Below are positions 33,501 to 46,700 of a stretch of DNA of 64,000 bases, in pieces. Position 1 is the stretch's first letter; every line of letters begins with the position of its first letter. Below the pieces are notes generated by a model, which made no database searches, had not been told where the DNA came from, and saw only the letters and a list, made by a program, of their open reading frames with translations. Source of the stretch: Elephas maximus indicus (Eukaryota; Chordata; Mammalia; Proboscidea; Elephantidae); assembly GCF_024166365.1 (NCBI RefSeq), contig NC_064831.1:26650768-26714767 (forward strand), written 5' to 3'. The position numbers were made by a program, and so were the translations under genes.

Positions 33501-36500
33501 TCATCTTCACATTCTAATTTCTCTACATCCAACAATCCTTCCTTGAAAAGGCAAGCATAACTATTAACTAGTGTCTTTCCCATACCTAACAACTCAGCAA
33601 GACAGCAAGAAGGACGCACATACCTCATTTCCCATCAAACCAATAGGGAAAATAAATTCATCAATTAGAACAGGAGAAAACATTCCTCCAGAGTTCTGCC
33701 AGGTAGCAGGCATAGCGGCTATCTTACAAACACTGCAGAAAAGTGAATTAACTATCTCCTTTGAACCCAGAAAGACAGTAGCTGTGCTATTGTTCACATA
33801 TTTATTGAACACCTCTGTGAATCCTTTTGGTGACTTTCCAGTGTGGCTACAAGACATCAAGCCTCCCCATTCTCCACCCTTGCATTCATAGCATAGCGGA
33901 AACTATTCAGTTACATACAGATAAAGTATGTGTAGGCAAGACCTTCAAGTGAGGTATAAGAAGGATGAGCTAGGCACTCTAGGAAAATAACTCCCACTAT
34001 GTCTATCACAAGAACAGAAACTATGAGACCTGGGCACTATCTAAATTGTCAACAGAATGAGAATTTTATCCTCCCACAAAAATGGCACCAAACAGACAAT
34101 TTAAGGAAGAATAATCAGTGGCTTTCTGTGAAGTTTTAAAAAATATCTTCATAAATTCTTCTATTTTCAAAAAATAGGCATTGTAGCTTGTCGTGGATTG
34201 AACTGTGTCCCCCAAAAGTATCTGTCAACTTGGTTAGGCCATGATTCCCGGTATTGTGTGGTTGTCCTCCATTTTGTGATTGTAATTTTACGTTAAAGAG
34301 GATCAGGGTAGGATTGTAACACCCTTACCCAGGTCATATCCCTGAGCCAGTGTAAAGGGAGTTTCCCTGGGGTGTGGTCTGTACCACCTTTTATCTTCAA
34401 GAGATAAAAAGGAAAGGGAAGCGAGCAGAGAGGGGAAGCTCATACCACAAAGAAAGCAGTGCTGGGAGCAGAGCACATCATTTGGACTCGGAGTCCCTGT
34501 GCTGAGAAGCTCCTAGTCCAGGGGAAAATTGATAATAAGGATCTTCTTCCAGAGCCGACAGATAAAGCCTTCCCCCTGGAGCTGACACCCTGTCTTTGGC
34601 CTTCTAGTCTACTAGACTGTGGGAGAATAAATTTCTCTTTGTTGAAGCTATCCACTTGTGGTATTTCTATTACAACAGCACTAGATGACTAAGTCATAGC
34701 TGTACAAGAAGTAAAAGATGGTGATTTTGTTATATGAAAGAGCTGTCAGGGCAAGACATTCTCCAAAACTTACTTTTGTTAGTTCTGTTCAGCTGATACA
34801 GTTCCACTGCTCCTCATGCAAACCAAAAAATCGGTTGCAACGCCTTTTGCGTTTTGGGTCTCCCTTTGAGGTTTGGTTTTTCTCCCTCTGTACCGTTTCT
34901 ATCTCATAGGATGTGATAGTAGCTACGTTCCGCTCTTGATCACTTCTAATTTGTAATATGCCTTATTTACTTTACATTTAATTTTTATTAAATTAAATTT
35001 TATTAACATAATGATTACCTTGCTTCTCAATACAAAAACTGTATTGATGTGTGAGAGAATCCCATGGAAACTAATGTCAATATGAGGACGAACCAGAGAG
35101 AAGACAGACAGAAGGCTGCAATTTCCAGGCTGAAGCTAAAATGTATATAAAAAGGAAAGGGCACGTTGTTAGTTAACATAATACTTACGATCTGTCACTA
35201 GATTAAACCAACTCAATTACATTTTAAAAAAGAAAAGTATTTTATAGGAAACTTAACTACGGACTCAAATCTTGACCTATATAACTAAGTAGTTAAATGG
35301 ACATAACCAGTTGCATGAACATGGAACTTAATATGAATTCAAATAACTAATGTCAAATATAAGCTAATGCAAATTAAAAAAAGCATTTTCAGAAGAAGAA
35401 CAAAGTTATCTTTCAAAAGGTAGTATGAAATGTTAAATACCTAAAGCTTAAAATGAAGTTTAAATACCAAGTACATCAGCAAAACCTCTCCAAATTTTAT
35501 CAAGAAAGGGATAATAATAATGTTGTCGTTGCTATTGTCCTCAAGTTGGCTCCGACTCACGATCACCTTATGTATAACAGAATGAAACGTTGCCCGGTCC
35601 TGCGCCATCCTTACAATTGTTGCTATGTTTGAGCCCATTGTTGCAGCCACTGTGTCAGTCCATCTCATGGAGGGTTTCCCTTGTTTTCACTGGCTCTCTC
35701 TACCAGACATGATGTCATTTTCTGGCGATTAGTCTTTCCTGATGACATGTCCAAAGTAAGCAAGTGGAAGTCTCGCTATCTTTACTTCTACTGATAGGGA
35801 ATATTGACTGTTTACAACGGACTAGACACTGGACTAAGTGCTCCTCATGTCCCTTCTATCCTCATGTCACAAGGGAGAGCAGGGGCTGGTGACAACACAC
35901 ACAATGAGGAGTGGCAGTCAGCACAGCACACCATTCTGCTTCCAGATTTACAGGTTTAGCCTGACCCCATCTGGGTTACTCACGAATTATAAAGTCTCTC
36001 TCATTACAAGCAAAAAGTATCTCTGGGTACGTGTTGTGACAACTCTTAGAGTTAGCAGGTAGAATAAAAGAGTAAATAAAAAGAAAGGATTTTTACAAAT
36101 GGGTCTAAGTAATACAACTGAAACGCAGGCTTTCATAATTACCCTGAGGGTTGTCTTCTGATGCCTTTTCTAATAAGCCCCATGAGAGTTTCTGTATTTC
36201 CTCTGTAGTGTTTGTTTTTTTTTTTTTTAATCCCACCTTTTCCTTGAAAATGTCAATGCTTGATTGTGGAAGGTATTTTCAGCCAGAGAAGGCACTGGGG
36301 GTTCAGGGGTAGAATTTTTGCCTTCCATGCGGGGTGGTTCTGCTTGATTCCCAGCCAATGAACCTCATGAGTGGCCACCACCAGTCTGTCCGGTGAGGCT
36401 TGCATGTTGTGATGATGCTGAACAGACTTCAGTGGGGTTTCCAGGCTAATATGGACTAGGAAGAAAGGTTTGATGATCTACTTCTGAAAATCAGCCAATG

Positions 36501-39500
36501 AAAACCCTATGGATCACAATGTTCGGCGGCTATGCGTGGGGGCACCGTGAATTAGGGGTCAACACAATGGCCACTAACAACAACAAAGATATCCCGTGAA
36601 CATTTACTCAATGAATTTGTAAGTGAGAGCTGATTATGGCTAAAATGTTACTCATTTTCTCATTAAAACAAGCATGCCGTTCCCACATAATTTTTCCTAC
36701 TATCCCCATAAGTGATTAAAACAGAAAAAATAAATAGCTATCCTAGGTAAAGTTGCAGCATGCTCAAATACACTTAGCCCATGGTTAAACAACTTCTGAG
36801 ATATGTGACGCGCTGCATTACACAATACATGGTCAAGACGGCTGAATGAATGGCCCTGTGTAACAACGGTGTCTTTGTGGCCTTTTGTCTCAGGTCTCAG
36901 GAAAGTGTGATGTCATTTTACCTGAGGGAGCACTCTGTAAATGGCATTGCCACACTGCGTGACCACTAGGTCCCGGTCAAATATGATATGAAAAGGAAAA
37001 GCTTTGCAGAAGGTATATGGGCTGATGCGTGACTCCTGGGTACCATTTTCTTCAAATCTGTCAAGATCTTCGTACAAATCCTCTTCTTTTGACTCTTTTT
37101 CTTCAATTAAAAATTGAGTATGGTCACATTCTTCGTTTCTTTGTTGAATAACCTAGATGTCAAAAGAGGAAAATGGTGTTAGCTGTTGGCATTTCCATTT
37201 AGTTAAAATATTTACAGTACCTGACAAACTAGGGAAAAACCCTGGTAGCATAGTGGTTAGGTGCTATGGCTGCTAACCAAAAGGTCGGGAATTCCAGTCC
37301 ACCAGCCACTCCTTGGGAACTCTATGGGGCAGTTCTACCCTGTCCTATAGGGTCACTATGAGTCGGAATTCACTTCACTGCAACATGTCTGGTTTTTGTT
37401 CTTTTTTTAGAAACTAGAGATAAGAGTTGTGTTTAGGGGTTTAATTACCAAAGTTTAATATATATGCAAATACTATATATACATGCTATACATGACTAAG
37501 ATAGAAAAATGTTTCTGGACATTGATTTACAAAATTTGAAGACTAAATTGCAAATCTGGTATCAGGTGCCCATTAGCTCATATGCCTGTTTGGCAGAATT
37601 AGGAAAAAGCACCCTTTTGTCTCGGTGGGTGCAGCCACCTCAGCCAGTGAACAACCTACACAACTACATGTGGTAGGTCCATCTAATAAGATTAAAATGA
37701 TAACTTAAAATGGTAGCGAATGAAAGAGATGCATATTTTAAAAAAATGCAATATTATTTTTTATCCATCAATTGGCAAGTATACAGGATTCCAGTACCAA
37801 ACTAGGTAAGATACAGAAAAAGAGGCATCTCAAACATCACTAATGGGAGGGTATTTTGATTACTATTTATGATGGGTAATTTGATAATATGTACTAAAAT
37901 TTTTTTTTAAAAAATCGATTCTTTGACTTAATCTCAAACATAGGAATTCAGTCTAAGAAAGTAACCATAATTGTGAGTAATGCTCAATAATTTAAGGAAA
38001 TAACCACATTTCAAATATGTCATTCAATGGCAAATACTTTATTAAAGATTTTTTCTTTTGAATTTAAGAAATTATAAGCAATACACCGTCTCACGAAAGG
38101 AAAAACTCTATTTTAGCTGCAGCCAGATCCAAATGGGGAATAATTTCTTCAGCTGTGGATAAACGTACATTTTCACTTTTTTGTTCAGCTCACTGACTCA
38201 CACTCTGAGGCTTAAAGAACAAAATCAGAGTAAGACACCACGAATGCAGTTGTATAACCAAAGATATATTGCCTCATGGCAAAATGAGGATATTATTATA
38301 ACATGTAACTGTGTTGTAATGTTACACTTACTACATAATTTTAAAATTTTGCTATAGTAAGGTGGATTTCTCTAAAGTCTCATAGAAAAAAACAAATAGA
38401 GTCAACCTTAATATTCAGGCCTAACACTGATACTCCACTGTGTTTCCCTTTTGTCTAAAAGAATTAATTATACACACCCTCAATTTTACTAATTCCTCAG
38501 TTCAACTTTTTTGCTTTGATCAAACTGGCAAAATAAACTGCTTTTCTGATCTTATTTTTAATTTTTCATTGATGTATCGCTTCACAACATAGACTAATAT
38601 TTCTTATATGGTTTATATTATCTGGTAGCTCTCAACTTTACACTTAACTCATTTGACATAAGGATACTTCAGGACGTAAAAATGGTAGCTTTGAAAAAAT
38701 TAATGCAAAATATAATTAATAACTGCAAATATTTCAGAAGTCTGTACTGGATCACTTGAATAAATAAAAGTCATAAGAGAACCTAAATAAACTAAAGTGA
38801 ACCACATAGTTAATACCAACTTGAGTTTTATATAGAGTCTGCTAAGACTGACAATGTCCCATGCCTAAGACTCTAATACCTTTCATAAGCAAGTGCAGTT
38901 TCCAAGCAAGGTACATTGTGTTTCTTTTCTGAAGTTTCTATGTGCCCAATTCTTGCTCAGCTTGGCTAAATAAAAAGTGAAAGCGATAATACACACAGTA
39001 TGCGTAAATCCCCTGATACAGACTCACTCAGCATACATGAAATGTTAGTTTGCTGTCACGATCAAAAGATTGGACATGAGAGGCATTTAATATTTTGATT
39101 GAATTCCACTGAGATTCCCAATCATGGATGAATTTCCACCCTTTATCCAATGTTTTAATTTTTAAAACGTCTCTAGATTTTTAGCGTTATGTTACACTCT
39201 CTTGCTTTCCAGTTGTAGAAAAACTAATGATGCACCTGGGAATCACCAACACGTGCCAAGTAAGGACAACAACATCGATTCCTGAGGGAAAAACAATCAT
39301 GAAATCTGGCGTGACTTGACTAGATAATTTATGGGATTGTTTTCTAATACAACATATTTAAATGTTATGATTTTTATTTTGTATTATACTCTAATCTTAA
39401 GAGTTTTGGGCTTCACATGCAGGCTAGAACATAGCTATGATACTCAAGAAAGGAAACCTTGGTGGAGTAGTGGTTAAGTGCTACGGCTGCTAACCAAAGG

Positions 39501-42500
39501 GTCGGCAGTTCAAATCTGCCAGGCGCTCCTTGGAAACTCTATGGGGCAGTTCTACGCTGTCCTATAGGGTCGCTATGAGTCGGAATCGACTCTACGGCAC
39601 TGGGTTTGGGTTTGGTTTTTTATTGCCTATTAGATTTTCCATAAGGACAGAAAGCTGAAAGGGGATCTCCCCCTTTCCACTTGGCTCCACTTTAGGGCCA
39701 CTACAAAATGGCTGTTGTGGCCAAACATGCTGAGCACATAAAAAGCAGCTGACTGGGAGAGACTGGGTCAGAAATATAGAAAAACAGTGGTTCTCTTTGT
39801 TGCACGGTTGCTGTATCAATATTTTGAAGTTATCACTCTAACCTAAGATGTATATAAAAAAAACCAAAACAGAAATACCAAACCCGCTGCCTTTGAGTGA
39901 ATTCCAACTCATAGCCCCATAGGGTTTCCAAGCTGCAGCTGGTGGATTCGAACTGCCAACCTTTCAGTTAGCTGCAAAGCTCTTAACCACCGTGTCACCA
40001 GGGCCGTGTGTATTATCAATGTTGTTGTTGATGTTAGTTGCCATTGAGTTGATTCTGACTCATGGAGACCCAGTGTGTGCAGAGCAGAACTGCACTCCAC
40101 AGGGTTTTCAAACCTGTGACCTTTTGGAAGTAGAATACCAGGTCTTTCTTCTGAGACATCTCTGGGTGGGTTTGAAATGTCAGCCTTCCAGTTAGTACTT
40201 AGTGGTCCAGTGTTTAACCATTTGTGCCACCCAGGGACTCCTGCATCATTAACAATAGCAACACAGCTTTTAAAGTACTAAAGCTGGTTCCTTTCACCAA
40301 AGGCATTTCATTAAAAAAAAAAAAAAAAAAAAAAGGGCAAAACTTTCAGTTCACAAAATGAGACATTCCAACTATTTTCAGGGAAAGATAAAAATTCACA
40401 AAGAAACAATGATCTGCAAAACAGGATCTTAGATGATCTTAAATTCTGACTATACATGTTACAGGTTTTTTTATTCTGAAGCCAACAGCTCAGCCGGTCA
40501 CATACCCTCTTGCTTCCCAGCTGGTGCGAGCACACAGAGAATTCAAACTCAGTTTTATGTTGCCTTAAGCAGTGTATAACTAGGAAGAAAAATCTGCCAC
40601 AAGGAAAAAACAAATCCTGTATAATGCATTCCAAGGCCAAATATAGAATATGTCTGGTATTTCCACTTTCATGGCTTACGTACACCACGGGTGAAGTTCG
40701 CTAACAGATAGAGATGAAGACAAATAAACAGAGCATCATTTTTGATGTTCTAAATGTCATCTGTGTTCAGAAGAGTACCCAGTATGCTCATTACCTTCAT
40801 GTCTATTTCAGTGCCATGTATTTGTTGAGCTACGGTTTTAATGATGCCGATGACAATATCCTGAAGTCCTTCTCTCTCTGAATAGTAGTGCAGAATGAGT
40901 CCTTTGCCCTTTTCTGCATCCGTGCACCTAAAGGAAGGTGCACGCATACCTGGGTAGATAGTAGCAAGGTGGTCATGCAGAGCGTCAAGGTTCTGCAACA
41001 AAAGGGAAACAGTCATGAATAAATTATGGCAGCTGACCCAGAAAAGGAAGACACAGAAATAAGGCTCATATCAGGGCTTTTCTGACAGATCGGCTAAGTG
41101 AATGCTCACATAGCACACGCTTTGCTTCGCTATCTGTAAGGCAAGAATCATAGAGAAATCAAAACTAAAACAGCATAATGAAGAAAAACAACTGTGGCTA
41201 TTAATAGATAATACATCTTAAAATAGGATGAATAAACAAGCATGATGCAAAAGGAATGCCTAAAGCAGAAAAAAGAAACAAGGTTTTTCATAGTTAAGGG
41301 CTATAAATACATGGCTATTTATAGGAGTTTGGGGCAGCTATGTACGCATGTTATAATAAGCAATAACAAATGCCCAAAATGATCACACATTCATTACAGT
41401 TTATACTATAATCCTAAAACTTAATCCTTAACTTTAAAAAAACTACATCAGAGTTATGAGCATATGAAAAGTGTTTGATTTGCTTTCACGAAATAACATT
41501 TTAGAAATTAAAAAAAAATTTTTGAAACAAAAGTCTTATAGTATCTTCATTAACTGTCTTCAATCAAGGTATAGTTTCATGGTTACCTTTGAAACTGGAG
41601 ATCTTAGCTCCATTTATTATTGGCAAAATAAATTTACCAATAAATATTTTCAGTTCTTGTAGCCTTGACTTAAATTTAGAACATGCTAAATTCTCTTCAG
41701 CATCCTGTATTACTCCTCAAAATACAAGACTGATTTGTATAAGGATCACCAGAAGTAACAGTGCAAACTGCACTTTTTATTTGGTCCAACATGATCTTTC
41801 AAATAACATTTAGTGGCATGGAACAGGATTTAAGAGCAAGGAGGCTTTAGTCAAATAGACACTGCATTTCCTAGTAATGTAACCAATTTACTCAACTCTT
41901 CCAAAACCTGATTTCTTCTGATAAAATGGAGATAAAAAAAAAATGATGCATATAAAGCATTTAGCGCATGCCAGGTGGGCAGGCAAATAATGGCCCTCCA
42001 AAGAGGCTCATGCCTAATCCTAGAAGCTGTGACTATATCACACCTCACATGGCAAAATGGATTTTGCGAACATGATCAGAGTTACAGATCTTGGGGGGGC
42101 GGGGGGAATTATCCTGGATTATCCAGATGGGCCCAATCTAATCATGTGAGTCCTTGAGTCCTTAAAAGCTGAGGCCCCTTCCTGGCTGCAGTAGGAGAGA
42201 GGTACAGTCACAAAAGGTCAGAGAGATGGTAGCGTGACATGGATACAATGCCTTGATGTTGGTTCTGAGATGTAGGACTGAATTCTGCCAACACCTGATG
42301 AGCAAGAAAACAGATTATCCTCTAGAGTCTATATGAAAAAACAGCCCTGCTGGGCCGTTGATAATAGCCCCGTGAGTCCTGTAATAGACTTCTGGTCTAC
42401 AAAACTGCATAATAATAACTTTGCATTCCTTCAACCACTAAATTTGTGGTACTATGTTACGGAGGAGCCCTGGTGGTGCAGTGGTTAAGCGTTGGGCTGC

Positions 42501-43731
42501 TAACCAAAAGGTCGGCAGTACAAATCTACCAGCTGCTCCTTGAAAACCCTATGGGGCATTTCTACTCTGTCCTATAGGGTCACTATGAGTTGAAGTCTAC
42601 TTGACTGCAACGTGTTTTTTTATGTTATGGAAGCAAGAGGAAACTAATACATCAATCAAATAGTAATCTATCAGTAACTGGCGACTGCTGTTAAAGAAAA
42701 AAACAAAACGGTTTCTGGGTATAAAAGAATGCATCTAAAAGAAAGTGCTGGAGATAGGTTAAACTAAACTATATATAGCTTTAGTCTCAAATGTCTCAAA
42801 GAGTTTTCAACTTCGGGAAGGAGAAATACCAAGTAAGATATCAGGAAGAAACTGGAAAGCCTATGAGGTGACATCACAGATGTCCAGATCTGAGCAATAT
42901 TTTACCAGGACACCTATGGCACTAATTTTCTATCCCTTCCTTACATCCATTCATTCAACCATTCATTCATTCTATGAAGTCATTACATGCCCAGTTTATA
43001 TCAGGCACTGTATGTGGTGCAGGTTAGAGGCAACGTTGAGGGCTGGGGACATGTCTGCATGACACAGACCCTGACTTTAAGCAGCTCGGCATCTATATCA
43101 CAAACAGATCTGCGAAGTGTCTTCTGATGAACAAAGGAGTGAGCCAAGAACTTAAACTGAAGTAATGGGTAAAAAAGTGGAGATATATCCTCAGCTAGGC
43201 CATTAAGGCTGACGTTCTGATCAAGATCAGTTTTTCAGTGGTCTCCTCAATTGGGTAAATCTGGCTTCTTTTTGTATTGTCTTCATGTATAATGCCTTGT
43301 GTTTTCTTAAAAATTTCACCTGTTGTAATAATTGAGTCAGGCTAGTTCTTCACAAAAACATCAATTCATCTTGATTGCCACTAGAAGCTATTAACATATA
43401 AAAGTAATTCAATACACCAGACATCATCCAAGTATTAGTTTATTTAACTACAAGCCCTTGGCTCAGTAGAATGAGGGGTTCTTCCTGTAACAAGTTCTTC
43501 TCATAGGAATTCTTCCCTGAGAAAGGAAGATCTAGGGACTGCTCTTCATAACCCTCCAAGATGCCTTACACATCTACTGATGCTGAGAAATTTCTGAGGA
43601 AAGAAAATCACCAAAAGATTTTTTTTTTTTACAAAAAAATACAGTCAGACCCAGCCTCTGTGTTGTGGCTCACTAAAAAGAGGGAAATTTGACTCAAATG
43701 ATAACTTGAAATATATATGTATGTATGTGTA

Positions 43732-43768
<37 letters not shown>

Positions 43769-46700
43769 ATCAAAAGCCAAATGCATTGCCGTCAAGTCAA
43801 TTGTGACTCATAGCAACCCTATAGGTCAGAGGAGAACTGTCCCACAGGGTTTCCAAGGAGCTGCTGGTGGATTCCAGCTGCTGACCTTTTGGTTAGCAGC
43901 CAAACGCTTGACCACTGCACCCCAGGGCCCCATATATATATATTTCAATTTTTTCCTCTAAAACTGTTAAAATATTTCACAGATTAATATGTCTATGTCA
44001 CTTTCATATTCATCTATTTCATGCTGTAGCATATTTTTAAAATTATTATTAGTGCATTTCTACATGAAGCCTGATGTAATGGCATGAAGCAGAAACAACT
44101 GGCATCATTTATGCTATCATTTATGTGAGCCCTGGTTGGTGCAAATTGTTAAGCACTCGGCTGTTAACCAAAAGACTGGAAGCTCAAGTCCACCCGGGGG
44201 CACCTGGGAAGCAAAGCCTGGTGATCTACTTCTGAAAAATCAGCCACTGAAAATCCTATGGAGTGCAGTTCTACTCGGACACTCACAGGGTCGACATGAA
44301 TCAGAATAGACTCCAAGGCAACCGGTCTGGTGTGCTGTTAGCTGTTCCACTGATACTGAGGCAGGACAAAGAGATGGCCACAATGACCCAAGACCATAAT
44401 ACCAAGAGTCACACAAATGCAGAACCATTTTTAAGATAATAATAATTAAAGGTACTGATACAAAAAGATAGGTTTAAATGTATCACTTAAAATCAAGTGG
44501 GATACCAAAAAATGCACATATATAAGTCAGAATGTTCACCTCATCTTCTTGTGTTGACCATCTCTCCAGAGATTTACTCTTTTATTGAAGTTACTATTAA
44601 TTAAATGGGCAGGAAATGTGCTTTCCCAGAGCATAAAAGATTTAACACCACTTAATGTAACATTGATTTTCTTTACATAGTATCGAAGATTAAAACTCTC
44701 CTAGGATTTCTTCAGTTACAGCTTTCCTTACCTGGCTTTACTCTTTCAAAAGTAAAGTGATACCGCAGCCTGCCCACTATAAGAAATGGAATTCATATTA
44801 AAAACTAGAGAGGTGGGGCCAAGATGGCAGAATAGACAGACACTTCCAGTGACCTCTCTTACAACAAAGACCTGAAAAAACAAGTGAAATGATTATATTT
44901 ACGACAAGCTAGCAGCCCTGAACATCAAAGGCAAAGTTAGAAAACGGACTGAGCAGCAAGGGAGGAAGAGATGGTTCAGAAGCGAGAGGAGTTACCGGAC
45001 CTGAATCGCCATGAGCCCTTAGGCACCATTCAAAGGAGCAGCTACGGTGGGATGATACTAGCGTTCGGCCACAGTTTCCTCAGGGAGAAATAGCCAGCCG
45101 CACAACCTACCCGCACCTCCGGAACCAGAGAAGAATGGCGCTCTCACCAAAAGCTAATTACTTGCATATATTTCACCGCACCCCCACCCTCCAAGCCACC
45201 TTCAGCAGCTGTTGCTTTCCCTGGGGCTGAGATAGGCCCTGCTGAGTGCCTAAAGCCATCCTCTTGGCCTTGGAAAAGGAACAAATTAGCAATTGAGGGA
45301 AAAGATAATTTTCCAGCTCCACTAACCTGGGAAGCTCAGGACAGAAGCAGCCCCTGTCCAGGCATAAACGGCCAATGGACTTTGAGTACCCTTCCCCCCC
45401 CGCATGGACCTGTGTGGGCCTATTTCAGGAGAATAGGCCCTTCTTGGCAGACTACAACTATTCTGGCTGTGTGGTAGAGAGGTGGGTATTTGATGTTTGA
45501 CACCACTTTGCCTACAAAACAGGGTCCTCACCTACCCACATCAGGGGACTAAGGACTGGCGGCTCCACTCAGATCACCCAGCCACCTGCGATGGGTCCAA
45601 GGATAAGGGGTACCTCCCAGTCCTTACAACCATAAATTTTGGGTGCCCATGGTCTGCTACAGAACCTACCTACCTGTATGCTCTATGAAACAGGGACACG
45701 CTTTCCTCAGAGATACCTGTGGGACAATTCTCAGTCCCCTATCTTCTCCAGAGTGTGACCCTTTGCTACAACCAGATACCAGTACTTATACCAATCGCCC
45801 TGCCCCTCTAAGACTGCAGGACAGAGCCTGTACCACACACTTGATGAACAACTAGCTGGACACCTGAGCTGAATTTGTACAAGAAAAGTGAATGGATTCC
45901 TAGACTGATATACCGGATAACAGCTCTAGCCATCTGGTGACAGGATGCCAGAGCTTCAAAGGTGAAAATAATCAAGGTAGCTCACTCAAGCAACCCATTT
46001 GGGCATAATAAAATAAAACAAAGCAAGAACCTAGGATAGAGTAAGCAAACATAAAACAAACCAATACGATAACTTATAGATGGCTCAGAGACAACAGTCA
46101 ATATCAAATCACAAAAAGAAACAGACCATGATCACCACCAACAACCTCCAAAAAAAAAAAAAGAATCAAGGAATCATCTACATGAAAGTGCCTTCCTGGA
46201 ATTACCCAATGCAGAATACAAAATACTAACATACAGAACCCTTCAAGACATCATGAAGAAAATCAGGCAATATGCACAACAAGCCAAGGAACACACAGAT
46301 AAAGCAGTTAAGCAAATTAAAAAGGTTATTCAGGAACATAATGAGAAATTTAATAAGCTGGAAGAATCCAGAGAGAGCAATCAGAAATTCAGAAGATTAA
46401 CAATAAAATTACCAGATTAGACAACTCAATAGAAAGTCAGAGGAGCAAAATTGAGCAAGTGGAAGGCAGAATTGGTGAACTTGACGAAAAAGCACTTGGC
46501 AACAATACATTTGAAGAAAAATCAGATAAAAGAATTAAAAAAAAATAAACCTTAAGAATCACGTGGGACTCTATCAAGAGAAATGACCTCCGAATGATTG
46601 GAGTACCAGAAAAGGAAGGGATAACAGAAAATACAGAGAGCATTGCTGAAGATCTGTTGGCAGAAAACTTCCCTCATATAGTGAAAGATGAGAATATATC

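Noticed and set aside
34440-34692. Genes in the ORFs at 34440-34655 and 34459-34692
   Set aside because: Both lie wholly inside the solo LTR with tagct flanks.
44809-44830. Clear target duplication for L1 copy B
   Set aside because: Only a short ttaaaaa match exists between the flanks; in AT-rich DNA that is not convincing.
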